Origin: Cryobacterium roopkundense
GTDB taxonomy: Bacteria; Actinomycetota; Actinomycetes; Actinomycetales; Microbacteriaceae
Reading direction: 5' to 3'
Assembly (NCBI RefSeq): GCF_014200405.1
Contig: NZ_JACHBQ010000001.1
Location: forward strand, 3,534,001 to 3,598,000
DNA: 64,000 bases
Every line of letters begins with the position of its first letter. Position 1 is the stretch's first letter. A program made the translations under genes and the position numbers. This document shows, in pieces, positions 33,175 to 41,097 of this stretch. The notes beneath the pieces were generated by a model that was given only the letters and a program-made list of their open reading frames with translations, ran no database searches and was not told the DNA's origin.

Positions 33175-34694
33175 AGCGCCCCAGCCGTTCGAACCGGTCC
33201 GAACCCAAGCCGACAAGCGGACTCGGGGTTCGCGCCGCCCGCGGTGCAGCCGTCACCCTGAGTGGCCAGGCCGGAAAGGTTCTGATCCAGCTGGCATCCG
33301 TCGTGGTGCTCGCGCGCATCCTGTCGCCGACGGACTATGGACTCATCGCCATGGTGGTCGTGATCATCGGAGCGGGTGAGATCTTTCGCGATTTCGGGCT
33401 CTCCTCCGCAGCGGTTCAGGCCCCCTCGCTCAGTGTGAAGCAACGGGACAACCTCTTCTGGGTCAACACCCTGCTGGGAACCATCCTGTGCGTTCTCGTA
33501 TTCGCCGCCGCGGGCCTGATCGCAGAATTGTACGGTCACCGGCAACTCGTCCCCATCGTGCACGCCCTGTCCCTGATTTTCCTCCTCAACGGCATTGCCA
33601 CGCAGTACCGTGCCGATCTCGTGCGACGACTCAGATTCAGGTTCCTGGCCACCGCCGAGGTCGTCGCCCCGGCAGTAGCGTTCGTGCTCGCGCTGTGCGC
33701 GGCACTGCTCGGATGGGGCTTCTGGGCCCTGGTGATGCAGCAGCTCGCCCAGGCTCTCGCCCTGCTCATCATGATGATCGTCGCCGCCCGCTGGATCCCC
33801 GGCCGCCCGCATCGCCACGAATCGATTCGCGGATTCCTCAGATTCGGTTGGAATATGCTCGCGACCCAATTGGTGGGATACGTGAGCAACAACATCGACA
33901 CCGCGCTGATCGGGCTGCGATTCGGTCCCGCGTCCCTGGGAATCTACAGCCGCGCCTTCCAACTTCTGATGACGCCGCTCAACCAGGTACGCGTACCGCT
34001 CACGACCGTGGCGCTCCCAGTGCTCGCCCGGCTCCAGAACGAGACTCAACGGTTCAACGAGTGGATCTGCCGGGGCCAGCTGGCGCTCGGCTACACGGTG
34101 GTGCCGCTTTTGGGCATCGTGGCCGGCACGGCCGAACCGCTCACCCAGCTCTTGCTCGGCCCCCAGTGGATGGAAGTCGCCCCCATCCTGCGCCTGCTGG
34201 CCCTCGCCGGCATCTTTCAGATCCTGGCTTTTGTGGGCTACTGGGTCTACGTTTCTCGAGGACTCACCGGCGACCTCCTGCGATATTCTCTCGTCAGCGC
34301 GCTCATCAAGGTGGTGTGCATCGTGGGCGGTTCGTACTGGGGCGTGATCGGTATCGCAGCGGGCTATGCCCTGGCTCCGGCACTCTCGTGGCCGATATCC
34401 ATCTGGTGGTTGTCCAGGCGCACCAGCCTGCCGACCCGACGGCTCTACGCTGGAGCCCTTCGAATCCTGGTGCTCGTGGCCGCGGCCACCTGCGCGGCGG
34501 GCCTCGCATCCTGGGGTCTTGCCACCGCCGATGCCATCCCCCGACTTGCCGCCGCTGTGGCGGCGGCAACGACGGTTTACGGTCTCGCCGGGTTGGCCAT
34601 CCCTCCCATCCGCCGAGATCTAACCGGCGTGATGAGCATCGTGCGGTTGGTGCCCCGGGCCCGTGGCACCTCCTCCCTGCCGAAAAACAGGTGA
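33171..34694 (+). CDS. Polysaccharide flippase, MOP superfamily (second of two)
   Basis: A 507-residue membrane protein with about 14 hydrophobic segments. RGAAVTLSGQAGKVLIQLAS and ARILSPTDYGLIAMVVVI form the WzxC/AmsL-type N-terminal signature (the P-x-D-[FY]-G loop). SNNIDTALIGLRFGPASLGI and YSRAFQLLMTPLNQV are also typical of this subgroup. Translation begins at GTG overlapping the preceding stop. Together with the pyruvyltransferase and Fe-S gene it forms a three-gene coupled unit ending in a strong hairpin. WzxC-type flippases often travel with pyruvylated exopolysaccharides such as colanic acid and succinoglycan-like polymers, in line with its neighbours. Confidence 0.9.
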   Translation: MKRPSRSNRSEPKPTSGLGVRAARGAAVTLSGQAGKVLIQLASVVVLARILSPTDYGLIAMVVVIIGAGEIFRDFGLSSAAVQAPSLSVKQRDNLFWVNTLLGTILCVLVFAAAGLIAELYGHRQLVPIVHALSLIFLLNGIATQYRADLVRRLRFRFLATAEVVAPAVAFVLALCAALLGWGFWALVMQQLAQALALLIMMIVAARWIPGRPHRHESIRGFLRFGWNMLATQLVGYVSNNIDTALIGLRFGPASLGIYSRAFQLLMTPLNQVRVPLTTVALPVLARLQNETQRFNEWICRGQLALGYTVVPLLGIVAGTAEPLTQLLLGPQWMEVAPILRLLALAGIFQILAFVGYWVYVSRGLTGDLLRYSLVSALIKVVCIVGGSYWGVIGIAAGYALAPALSWPISIWWLSRRTSLPTRRLYAGALRILVLVAAATCAAGLASWGLATADAIPRLAAAVAAATTVYGLAGLAIPPIRRDLTGVMSIVRLVPRARGTSSLPKNR

Positions 34695-34700
34695 GCGCCA

Positions 34701-34741
34701 GACGGGGCCACCGCCGCAACGAATGCGGTGGTGGCCCCGTC
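34701..34741. terminator. Long GC-rich hairpin between convergent genes
   Basis: An 18-bp stem (34,701-34,718 with 34,724-34,741, one G-T-type mismatch) closes a 5-base loop, ACGAA. It lies 6 bp after the flippase stop and 24 bp from the opposing stop of the beta-helix protein. There is no T-tract on either side, so it probably acts as a bidirectional GC-hairpin terminator. Confidence 0.7.
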
Positions 34742-34765
34742 AACCGAGGTCGTGCAGTGTCTCCT

Positions 34766-37378
34766 CTAGTTTGCCCACGCGCCCAGGTTGAGGGTTCCAG
34801 TCGCTCGTGAGACGAGGGCGGCTACATCGGCCGGCAACGGCAGCGCAACCGAGGGGATCGCGTTGACAACGGCCGCGGTGGGCTGTGATATGCCGGTCAG
34901 AGCGGCGCTGCCATCAAGGCCCAGGCTGCGGGCTTCCTGTCCGGTCGCCGCCTTGAATCCCGCGAGGTTGAAATACACCGCCGGGTTGCCGGGGCCACGC
35001 GACCAGGCGACCAGCCAGGTGGGTGCCGACGTCGAGTTGCGCTGATAGACGTTGCCGTTGGTGGTTACGCCCATCTGCTCCGCCGTGCTGATGTGACCGT
35101 AGTCTTCAACTCCCAGCACCATGTTGCCGGTGCTGTTGGCAATGATGTTGTTGCGGATCACGATGTCGGTGACAACCCAGGTCATGGTCGGGTCTGGCAA
35201 GACCTGACGCGGGTCATGCCCAGCTGTCGCGAGGTTGCTGGCCCGACGGTCGCCCTGAGCGACCTTGATCGGACGACTGGCACCGGTGATGGTGTTGTTC
35301 CAGATGTGCACCGAGGCGGTGTCACCCACGAGGATTCCCACGAGGGTGTTGTTGGCAATGACGTTGTTGGCCACCTCGAACTTGGCGGAGATCTCCAGCA
35401 CCAGCGCATTTCCCGTATTACCGATGATGTCGTTACCCGTGACGATGCCGTTGTAAACAGACTCGTCGAACCAGAGGGCGTTACCCAGGTTGCGAAGGAA
35501 CGCGCTGTTGGTGACAGAGACTCCACGCGAGCGATGGATCTTCAGGCCGCCGGACACAGGCGCCCGGTTGAATCGCTCGGTGTTGTTATCGGCGGAGAGC
35601 ATCTGGGTGACCTTGAGTCCGTCGGCGTACGAGACCGTTCCGCCGAGCATGCCGTTGCGGGCAAGCGTGATGTTCTTGAAGGTAGCGTTTACAGTTCCCA
35701 GGCCAAGACCCGTGGTCGAATTGTCAGTGATCTCGAGGTTGTCCAGGGTGACGTTGGTTGCGTAGACGGTCATGGCTCCCATGTCGGGAACGGAAGGAGC
35801 ATAACGCCTCACGCCGAAGCCTCGGAGCACGCTGTCATTACCGCTCACCGTGATGGCCTTGACCAGGTCACTGGCGCGAACACTCTTTCCCGTGGGATCG
35901 GTGCCCATGTACATGGCCTTCGCCGTGTAGTCGACGTAGAACTTGCCGGCGGTCACCTCGGCAAGGGAACCCACCTGTGCGAGGGATGAGCCATCCGCCC
36001 AGAGCTGGTCCGGGTGCGCTGCCATGGGATAGGCCGGGTTGACGAAGGCCCAGGCCCCGGTCCCGTCGAGCGCACCTCGCTTGTACGTGGGGCTGGCATC
36101 GAAAGTCACGTTCCAGTTGCTGGACACCCACGTGGCGCCGGACTTCACCCAGTTCGTGACAGCTCGGCTGCCGTCAAACCAGGCCGGCTCGTTCGGGTAG
36201 GACTGGATGGTCAGCTTCTTGGTCTTGGGAAGCAGGATCGTCTCGTGGTAGGTACCGCCGCGCAGCACGATGGTGGCTCCGGTGGGGGCGACGTTGATTG
36301 CCTTTTGCACGGTCAGGAACGGCTGTGCCAGTGCCCCGGATGCGGTGTCAGAGCCGGTGGGTGAGACGAACAGCGAGCCGCTGGGAATGGCGTAGGCCGT
36401 GGAACCGACCCGAGCGGCCCCGAGAACACGACGCACTCCGGGGACCGGAATGGTGGGGTTGGGCGACGGCAGCACGGTCGGTGTGACGGTCGGTGTCGGC
36501 GTCGGAGTCGGCGTCGGCGTCGGCGTCGGAGTCGGCGTCGGAGTCGGCGTCGGCGTCGGAGTCGGCGTCGGCGTCGGCGTCGGCACTACTTCGCGGGTTG
36601 CTCGGTAGGCCGTGAGGTTGTCGAACTCCGTCGTGACGGGGACGTTGGTGGCCGAAGCCGACAGATACGTGCGCAGTCCCATCGAACCGGCAGTCTGCAG
36701 GCCGGCGGTCGCGTCAGTGGTGGCTGCCTGCCAGGCTGCGGGTTGTGCCTGCCCGGTCGCCCAGACCATGGCCCGCAGCGTGGTGGGTGACGTGCCGAAG
36801 GCCTGCACCCGCACCTGCAACTTGGTCCCGGCGGTGTAGGTAATGCCCAGATTGACGGCGACGAGGGATGTCGCGCCGCGCATGAGGTGCAGCTGTGCGG
36901 GGACGCCCTGTCGCAGCCAGACACGAGCGGAGTAATCGGAGCCCCCGGCGGAACGGGCGACCTCAGTCACGTAGATGCCGCCGCCGGTGGGCGGTTTGTC
37001 CGCGGACACCGTGACCTGCATGTCTACATCGCTCGAAGTAACGCTCGGCAACATGCTGCTCTTGGTTGACCCGGTCGGCACGACCTGCCGTCCGGTTACG
37101 GTCGTGCCATATGCGCTGAGGTCACCGGTATGCGTCCAAGCCCCGCCGATCCCGGCGGTACCCCAGCCGTTGGCGGTCGTGCGCTGGAAGGCGTCCTGCA
37201 CGGTCGGCGGTGCCACGGTCGCCGCCTGCGCAGGAGACGCGGACAGGCCGGCGACCAGCATGAGAATTGCAGCGGCAGTAGCCGTGGCCCTGGTGCGAAG
37301 TCGGTGGAACTTTCTTGTGGTCCGACTGTCTCGAGTTAGTGGTGAATCGTTAAATTCCGAACGTATTGCAGGAGGCAT
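34766..37378 (-). CDS. Secreted right-handed beta-helix protein with N-terminal NGWG module and PT linker
   Basis: An 870-residue secreted protein. A signal peptide with a long basic n-region ends near residue 52 (SASPAQA). The NGWG module follows (about 58-262) with NGWGTAGIGGAW, SADKPPTGGG, FGTSPTTLRA and GLRTYLSASATN, clearly homologous to the two modules in the protein at 14,827-19,881. A (Pro-Thr)n linker (about 268-300) leads to SLFVSPTGSDTASGALAQPF, the start of a pectate-lyase-like beta-helix with repeated N-x-I and G-N-x-I turns to the C-terminus. The fold suggests binding or cleavage of a polysaccharide. Catalytic residues cannot be assigned. Its position next to the export genes makes the locus's own polymer the likely ligand or substrate. 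Confidence 0.88.
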   Translation of the reverse strand: MPPAIRSEFNDSPLTRDSRTTRKFHRLRTRATATAAAILMLVAGLSASPAQAATVAPPTVQDAFQRTTANGWGTAGIGGAWTHTGDLSAYGTTVTGRQVVPTGSTKSSMLPSVTSSDVDMQVTVSADKPPTGGGIYVTEVARSAGGSDYSARVWLRQGVPAQLHLMRGATSLVAVNLGITYTAGTKLQVRVQAFGTSPTTLRAMVWATGQAQPAAWQAATTDATAGLQTAGSMGLRTYLSASATNVPVTTEFDNLTAYRATREVVPTPTPTPTPTPTPTPTPTPTPTPTPTPTPTPTVTPTVLPSPNPTIPVPGVRRVLGAARVGSTAYAIPSGSLFVSPTGSDTASGALAQPFLTVQKAINVAPTGATIVLRGGTYHETILLPKTKKLTIQSYPNEPAWFDGSRAVTNWVKSGATWVSSNWNVTFDASPTYKRGALDGTGAWAFVNPAYPMAAHPDQLWADGSSLAQVGSLAEVTAGKFYVDYTAKAMYMGTDPTGKSVRASDLVKAITVSGNDSVLRGFGVRRYAPSVPDMGAMTVYATNVTLDNLEITDNSTTGLGLGTVNATFKNITLARNGMLGGTVSYADGLKVTQMLSADNNTERFNRAPVSGGLKIHRSRGVSVTNSAFLRNLGNALWFDESVYNGIVTGNDIIGNTGNALVLEISAKFEVANNVIANNTLVGILVGDTASVHIWNNTITGASRPIKVAQGDRRASNLATAGHDPRQVLPDPTMTWVVTDIVIRNNIIANSTGNMVLGVEDYGHISTAEQMGVTTNGNVYQRNSTSAPTWLVAWSRGPGNPAVYFNLAGFKAATGQEARSLGLDGSAALTGISQPTAAVVNAIPSVALPLPADVAALVSRATGTLNLGAWAN
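36494..36583. repeat. Hexanucleotide repeat coding the Pro-Thr linker
   Basis: About fifteen copies of a six-base unit (GTCGGC or GTCGGA on the plus strand) encode alternating Pro and Thr in the beta-helix protein. The arrangement is in frame, so slippage by whole units would lengthen or shorten the linker without breaking the gene. Confidence 0.9.
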
Positions 37379-37616
37379 TAGCTGATTTCAGATGGCGCAC
37401 GTTCGGAGAATGCTGGTCTATGCAACCGTAGGGGGCCACTGAGTGAACATAAGACTCCCTCATGTTCCGCCCAAAGTCAATGAAATTCCGAATGCTCGCG
37501 GTATTTCCCTGATGGAACCACGACAAAGCAAGCCCTATCCCCCGCTAATTTGTGGGTCTAACGTTAAGTGATCTAAGTGTGAACAGCTGCCTCTCCACCC
37601 CCACCGCTGCGGGCTC

Positions 37617-38129
37617 ATGTCGGCGGCCCGAGAGAAAACCGAGCACGCCGTGACACCAGACCTAGCAGTTGAAGGATCCAGAGCAGCAGCCGGCCGAGTC
37701 GGCTATGCGGCCGGCGGTTTTGACCTGTTTCATGTGGGCCATCTCAATATTCTCAAGCACGCCAAGAGCCAGTGCGACTACCTCATCGCGGGCGTCGTCT
37801 CTGACGAAATGCTCACGCTCACCAAGGGCGTCAGCCCCGTGGTGCCGCTGGCCGAACGGCTGCAAATCGTTCAGCACATCTCCTACGTGGACGAAGCCGT
37901 CGCCGAGATTCTCGAAGACAAATTGCAGACCTGGGCCGAGCTGAAATTCGACGTGTTCTTCAAAGGCGACGACTGGCGCGGCACGCCGCGGGGCCTGCAC
38001 CTCGAACGCGAATTCGCCGCCGTCGGCGTCGACGTGGTCTACTTTCCCTACACCGTCAGCACCTCGAGTACGGCCCTGCGACGTGCGTTGATTGCGCTTT
38101 CTCAGTCCGAGGCTGAGGCGCGGGCCTAG
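37617..38129 (+). CDS. Cytidylyltransferase-like nucleotidyltransferase (TagD-type)
   Basis: A 170-residue enzyme of the nucleotidyltransferase superfamily. GYAAGGFDLFHVGHLNIL contains the HxGH motif (HVGH), DWRGTP and STSSTALRR match the later substrate and R-T-x-G-I-S-T-T-like regions of glycerol-3-phosphate cytidylyltransferase, and the length fits after removing about 25 leader residues. The reaction would be CTP plus an alcohol phosphate giving a CDP-alcohol. The ATG at 37,617 has no clear ribosome site; an in-frame GTG near codon 12 is an alternative. It sits alone at the end of the locus, divergent from the beta-helix gene. A link to the CDP-alcohol phosphotransferase at 24,565 is an inference. 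Confidence 0.8.
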   Translation: MSAAREKTEHAVTPDLAVEGSRAAAGRVGYAAGGFDLFHVGHLNILKHAKSQCDYLIAGVVSDEMLTLTKGVSPVVPLAERLQIVQHISYVDEAVAEILEDKLQTWAELKFDVFFKGDDWRGTPRGLHLEREFAAVGVDVVYFPYTVSTSSTALRRALIALSQSEAEARA

Positions 38130-38163
38130 CCTTCGCCGCCTCCGTTGCGCATTCGCACGCGTG

Positions 38164-39120
38164 TTAGGCGGCGAACCTGTCCGTGGCTGTGATGATGGCG
38201 TCGAGGATTCCGGGCTGGTCGAAGGCATGGCCGGCATCCGGAATGAGGTGGAACTCGGCTTCGGGCCAGTTCTTGTGCAGGTCCCAGGCGGTGAATGCCG
38301 GCGTGCACATGTCGTAACGCCCTTGGATGATGACGCCGGGAATCTCGGCGAGCTTTCCGGCGTCCCGAATGAGCTGGTTCGGCTCGAACCAACCGCCGTT
38401 GCGGAAGAAGTGGTTCTCGATGCGGGCGAACGCCACGGCGAACGACGGTTCGGTGAAGTGCGCGATCTTCTCGGGCTCCTGCAGCAGGGTGATGGTGGAC
38501 GATTCCCAGGTGGACCACGCAACACCTGCCCGTTCGCGCACAAACCTGTCGGGATCATTCAGGAGCCGTCCGTAGGCCTCAATGAGGTGTGTGCGCTCCT
38601 CGACGGGAACCGGCGCGATGAACGCCTCCCAGAGGTCGGGGTAGATCGCTGCGGCCCCACCCTCGTAGAACCAGTCGAGTTCCACGGGGCGCAGAGTGAA
38701 GATGCCACGCATCACGAGCTCGGTGACCGCCGCAGGGTGCGTTTCCGCGTAGGCGAGGCCGAGCGTGCTCCCCCACGATCCGCCGCACACGAGCCAGCGT
38801 TCGATGCCGAGGTGTTCCCGAAGGGTCTCGAGGTCGGCCACGAGGTGCCACGTGGTGTTGGTGGCCAGGTCGGCTTCGACCGCGCTCGCGTGTGGCGTGC
38901 TGTTGCCGCAGCCGCGCTGGTCGAACAGGATGATGCGGTATTTTTCGGGGTCGAAGACTCGACGCTGCGCCGCGCTGCTCGCGCCGCCGGGTCCGCCGTG
39001 CAGATAGACGGCGGGCTTGCCGTTCGGGTTGCCCGAGGCTTCCCAGTACAGCGTCTGTCCGTCGCCAACGTCGAGCATGCCGGTTTCGTACGGTTCAATC
39101 TCGGGGTAGAAAGTGCGCAT
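38164..39120 (-). CDS. pip: Proline iminopeptidase (alpha/beta hydrolase)
   Basis: A 318-residue cytoplasmic peptidase releasing N-terminal proline. The oxyanion region is YLHGGPGG (39-46), with the classic DQRGCGNSTPH signature, the nucleophile S115 in GGSWGS, the acid in GRYDM and the base in GHAF near the C-terminus. ENHFF and the WFEPNQLI lid elements also match. Length is exactly that of the family. The gene is preceded by no close partner; the response regulator ends 10 bp upstream, so read-through from the sensor operon is possible. Confidence 0.93.
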   Translation of the reverse strand: MRTFYPEIEPYETGMLDVGDGQTLYWEASGNPNGKPAVYLHGGPGGASSAAQRRVFDPEKYRIILFDQRGCGNSTPHASAVEADLATNTTWHLVADLETLREHLGIERWLVCGGSWGSTLGLAYAETHPAAVTELVMRGIFTLRPVELDWFYEGGAAAIYPDLWEAFIAPVPVEERTHLIEAYGRLLNDPDRFVRERAGVAWSTWESSTITLLQEPEKIAHFTEPSFAVAFARIENHFFRNGGWFEPNQLIRDAGKLAEIPGVIIQGRYDMCTPAFTAWDLHKNWPEAEFHLIPDAGHAFDQPGILDAIITATDRFAA

Positions 39121-39129
39121 ACCCCGAGC

Positions 39130-39807
39130 CTATTCCCCCACGAGGCCGAGCTCGTAAGCCAGGATGACGGCCTGCACGCGGTCGCGCAGCCCGAGCTTCT
39201 GCAGGATTTTGCCGACGTGGGTTTTCACCGTCGACTCCGAGAGCGAATATCGCACGCCCAGCTCGGGGTTTGACAGTCCTTCCGCGATGGCGAGAAAGAC
39301 CTCGCGTTCGCGGGTCGTGAGAACGCAGAGCCGTGCCGCAGCGGCATCATCCGATGGATTCTCGGCGGGCAGCTTCGACCCGAACAACTCGAGCATGCGT
39401 CGGGTAACACGCGGAGAAACTGATGCTTCCCCCGATGCCACCGAACGGATCGCCGCGATCAGTTCCCCCGGTTCGGTGTTCTTAAGCAAAAAACCGCTCG
39501 CGCCGGCGCGCAGACCGCCGAATGCGTACTCGTCGAGGTCGAAAGTGGTCAGGATGATGACTCGGGTGTCCGGGTTCGCCGACGTGATGACGCCCGTTGC
39601 TTCGATACCGTCCATCCGGGGCATGCGAACGTCCATGAGCACAACGTCCGGGCGTTCCCGAGCCGCGAGCGCGACAGCCTCTGCGCCGTGGCCAGCCTCG
39701 GCGACGACCGTGAGGTCATCCTCCGCCTCGAGCACCATGCGGAAGCCCACGCGCAGCAGGGCCTGATCGTCGACGAGCATCACGCGGATGGGTGGCGTCG
39801 ACGTCAT
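39130..39807 (-). CDS. LuxR/NarL-family response regulator
   Basis: A 225-residue two-component regulator. The receiver domain has the acidic pair D13-D14, phospho-acceptor D59 (VVLMDVRMP), T87/T88 and K109. A C-terminal LuxR helix-turn-helix contains LTTREREVFLAIAEGLSNPEL and ESTVKTHVGKILQKL. Its ATG overlaps the stop of the histidine kinase gene by four bases. It lies downstream of an ABC exporter in the same orientation, so it probably controls that exporter in response to a cell-envelope stress or antibiotic, as in similar actinobacterial modules. Confidence 0.93.
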   Translation of the reverse strand: MTSTPPIRVMLVDDQALLRVGFRMVLEAEDDLTVVAEAGHGAEAVALAARERPDVVLMDVRMPRMDGIEATGVITSANPDTRVIILTTFDLDEYAFGGLRAGASGFLLKNTEPGELIAAIRSVASGEASVSPRVTRRMLELFGSKLPAENPSDDAAAARLCVLTTREREVFLAIAEGLSNPELGVRYSLSESTVKTHVGKILQKLGLRDRVQAVILAYELGLVGE

Positions 39808-41087
39808 CGGCGGTCCTCGGGGTCGAAGCTCATGGTGCCCTTCACCCGCCAGCCGCGGTTCGCAGCGGCCCCGGCCTCCAGCGTTCCGCCGTACAGGGCC
39901 ACCCTCTCCTGCAGACCGATGATTCCGCGTCCAGACCCCTGCGAAGGCCCTGGCACATGCAACAGTCCGTTGTCGGTGACGACTACCTCCACGCTGCCCG
40001 ACGTCGCCACGATGCGCACGGTCACGAGGGTGGGGCTGTCGGCGTACCGCAACACGTTCGTGAGCGACTCTTGCACGATTCGATAGATCGTCAACTGCAC
40101 GCCGGTATTGCTCGGACCGCGGCCATTTTGTTCGAGTCGGATCGGTACGTTGGCGGAGCGGAATGATTCCACGAGTTCCACGAGTTGCTCCGTGCCGGGC
40201 TGCGGCGCGAGCGGGGCCGGGAGGGCGGCCGCGGTCGGTCGGTCCTCGGCATCCGCTTCGGGGTCCTCGGCGAGCACACCGAGCAGGCGGCGCATCTCCT
40301 GCATGGAGCTGCGGCCGGTCTGCGCGACCTCGAGCATGGCGGCGCGTGAGCGTTCCGGGTCTTTCAGGGCGATCGCATGCGCACCATCGGCGAGCGCCAC
40401 CATGACGGAGAGGCTGTGGGCGACCACATCGTGCATCTCACGGGCGATGCGCGCGCGCTCCGAGACCCTGGCGAGCTGCGCCTGCTGGTCGCGCTCCCGG
40501 GCAAGCTGCTCGGCCAGGTCAAGCAGAGCGACGACGTAGCGCTTGCTGTTGCCCATATTGACGCCCACCAGAGTGGCCGCCAGCATCATGATCGCCACCT
40601 GGATGGCCACGGGAATCCAGGGCACATCGACCGGATCGTCGGTGAGCCAGGCTGCAAGACCGGCCAGGGCCAACGACGCGCTGAAGCCGATCCAGGCGCT
40701 GCGCGCGTCGGAGTACACCGCGACCGCGTAGAGCGCGAGAAGCTGGGCGATCAGGTGCACCTCGCCATAGTCGGCGAAGGTGAGCAGGCCAATCCAGGTC
40801 AGGGCCAGAACGAGCCGCGGCGCGCGGCGGCGAAAGAACAGGGCGATGGCCAGCAGCACCATAATGGCGGCGTTGAGCAGCACATCCGGCAGCGGAGCCG
40901 GGTCGTCGTCCACCAGGTTGAAGGCGAGCGTCAGGGTCATCGGCACGACGTAGAGCGCCGCGATCAAGCCGTCAGCGAGGTGCGGGTGCCGGGACCAGAA
41001 CCGGCGCACGACGCCCGGCGGGGTGGGCAGACGCAACTCTCCCCCGGCCGGGGCGACCCGTCCGGGGGAGAGTTGCGTTGCGCTCAT
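39804..41087 (-). CDS. Sensor histidine kinase, HisKA_3 type
   Basis: A 427-residue membrane sensor of the NarL-partner class. About five to six membrane helices (43-180) lie without a large external domain, typical of intramembrane sensors. A coiled linker leads to the HisKA_3 motif REMHDVVAHSLSVM with phospho-acceptor H219, and a HATPase_c domain ends the protein (RIVQESLTNVLRYA, VVVTDNG, GSGRGIIGLQERV). The ATG lies 10 bp after the permease stop, with no ribosome site. A perfect 17-bp inverted repeat occupies codons 4-19, so the true start may be a later codon, for example GTG near residue 27. Confidence 0.9.
   Translation of the reverse strand: MSATQLSPGRVAPAGGELRLPTPPGVVRRFWSRHPHLADGLIAALYVVPMTLTLAFNLVDDDPAPLPDVLLNAAIMVLLAIALFFRRRAPRLVLALTWIGLLTFADYGEVHLIAQLLALYAVAVYSDARSAWIGFSASLALAGLAAWLTDDPVDVPWIPVAIQVAIMMLAATLVGVNMGNSKRYVVALLDLAEQLARERDQQAQLARVSERARIAREMHDVVAHSLSVMVALADGAHAIALKDPERSRAAMLEVAQTGRSSMQEMRRLLGVLAEDPEADAEDRPTAAALPAPLAPQPGTEQLVELVESFRSANVPIRLEQNGRGPSNTGVQLTIYRIVQESLTNVLRYADSPTLVTVRIVATSGSVEVVVTDNGLLHVPGPSQGSGRGIIGLQERVALYGGTLEAGAAANRGWRVKGTMSFDPEDRR
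41031..41078. repeat. Perfect 17-bp inverted repeat at the 5' end of the kinase gene
   Basis: The arms 41,031-41,047 and 41,062-41,078 are exact reverse complements (CGCAACTCTCCCCCGG core) around a 14-base loop. In the mRNA this is a very stable hairpin just inside the annotated start of the histidine kinase. It carries a GGGGGAGAG stretch that could mask or act as a ribosome site. Confidence 0.93.
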
Positions 41088-41097
41088 TTATCTGATG

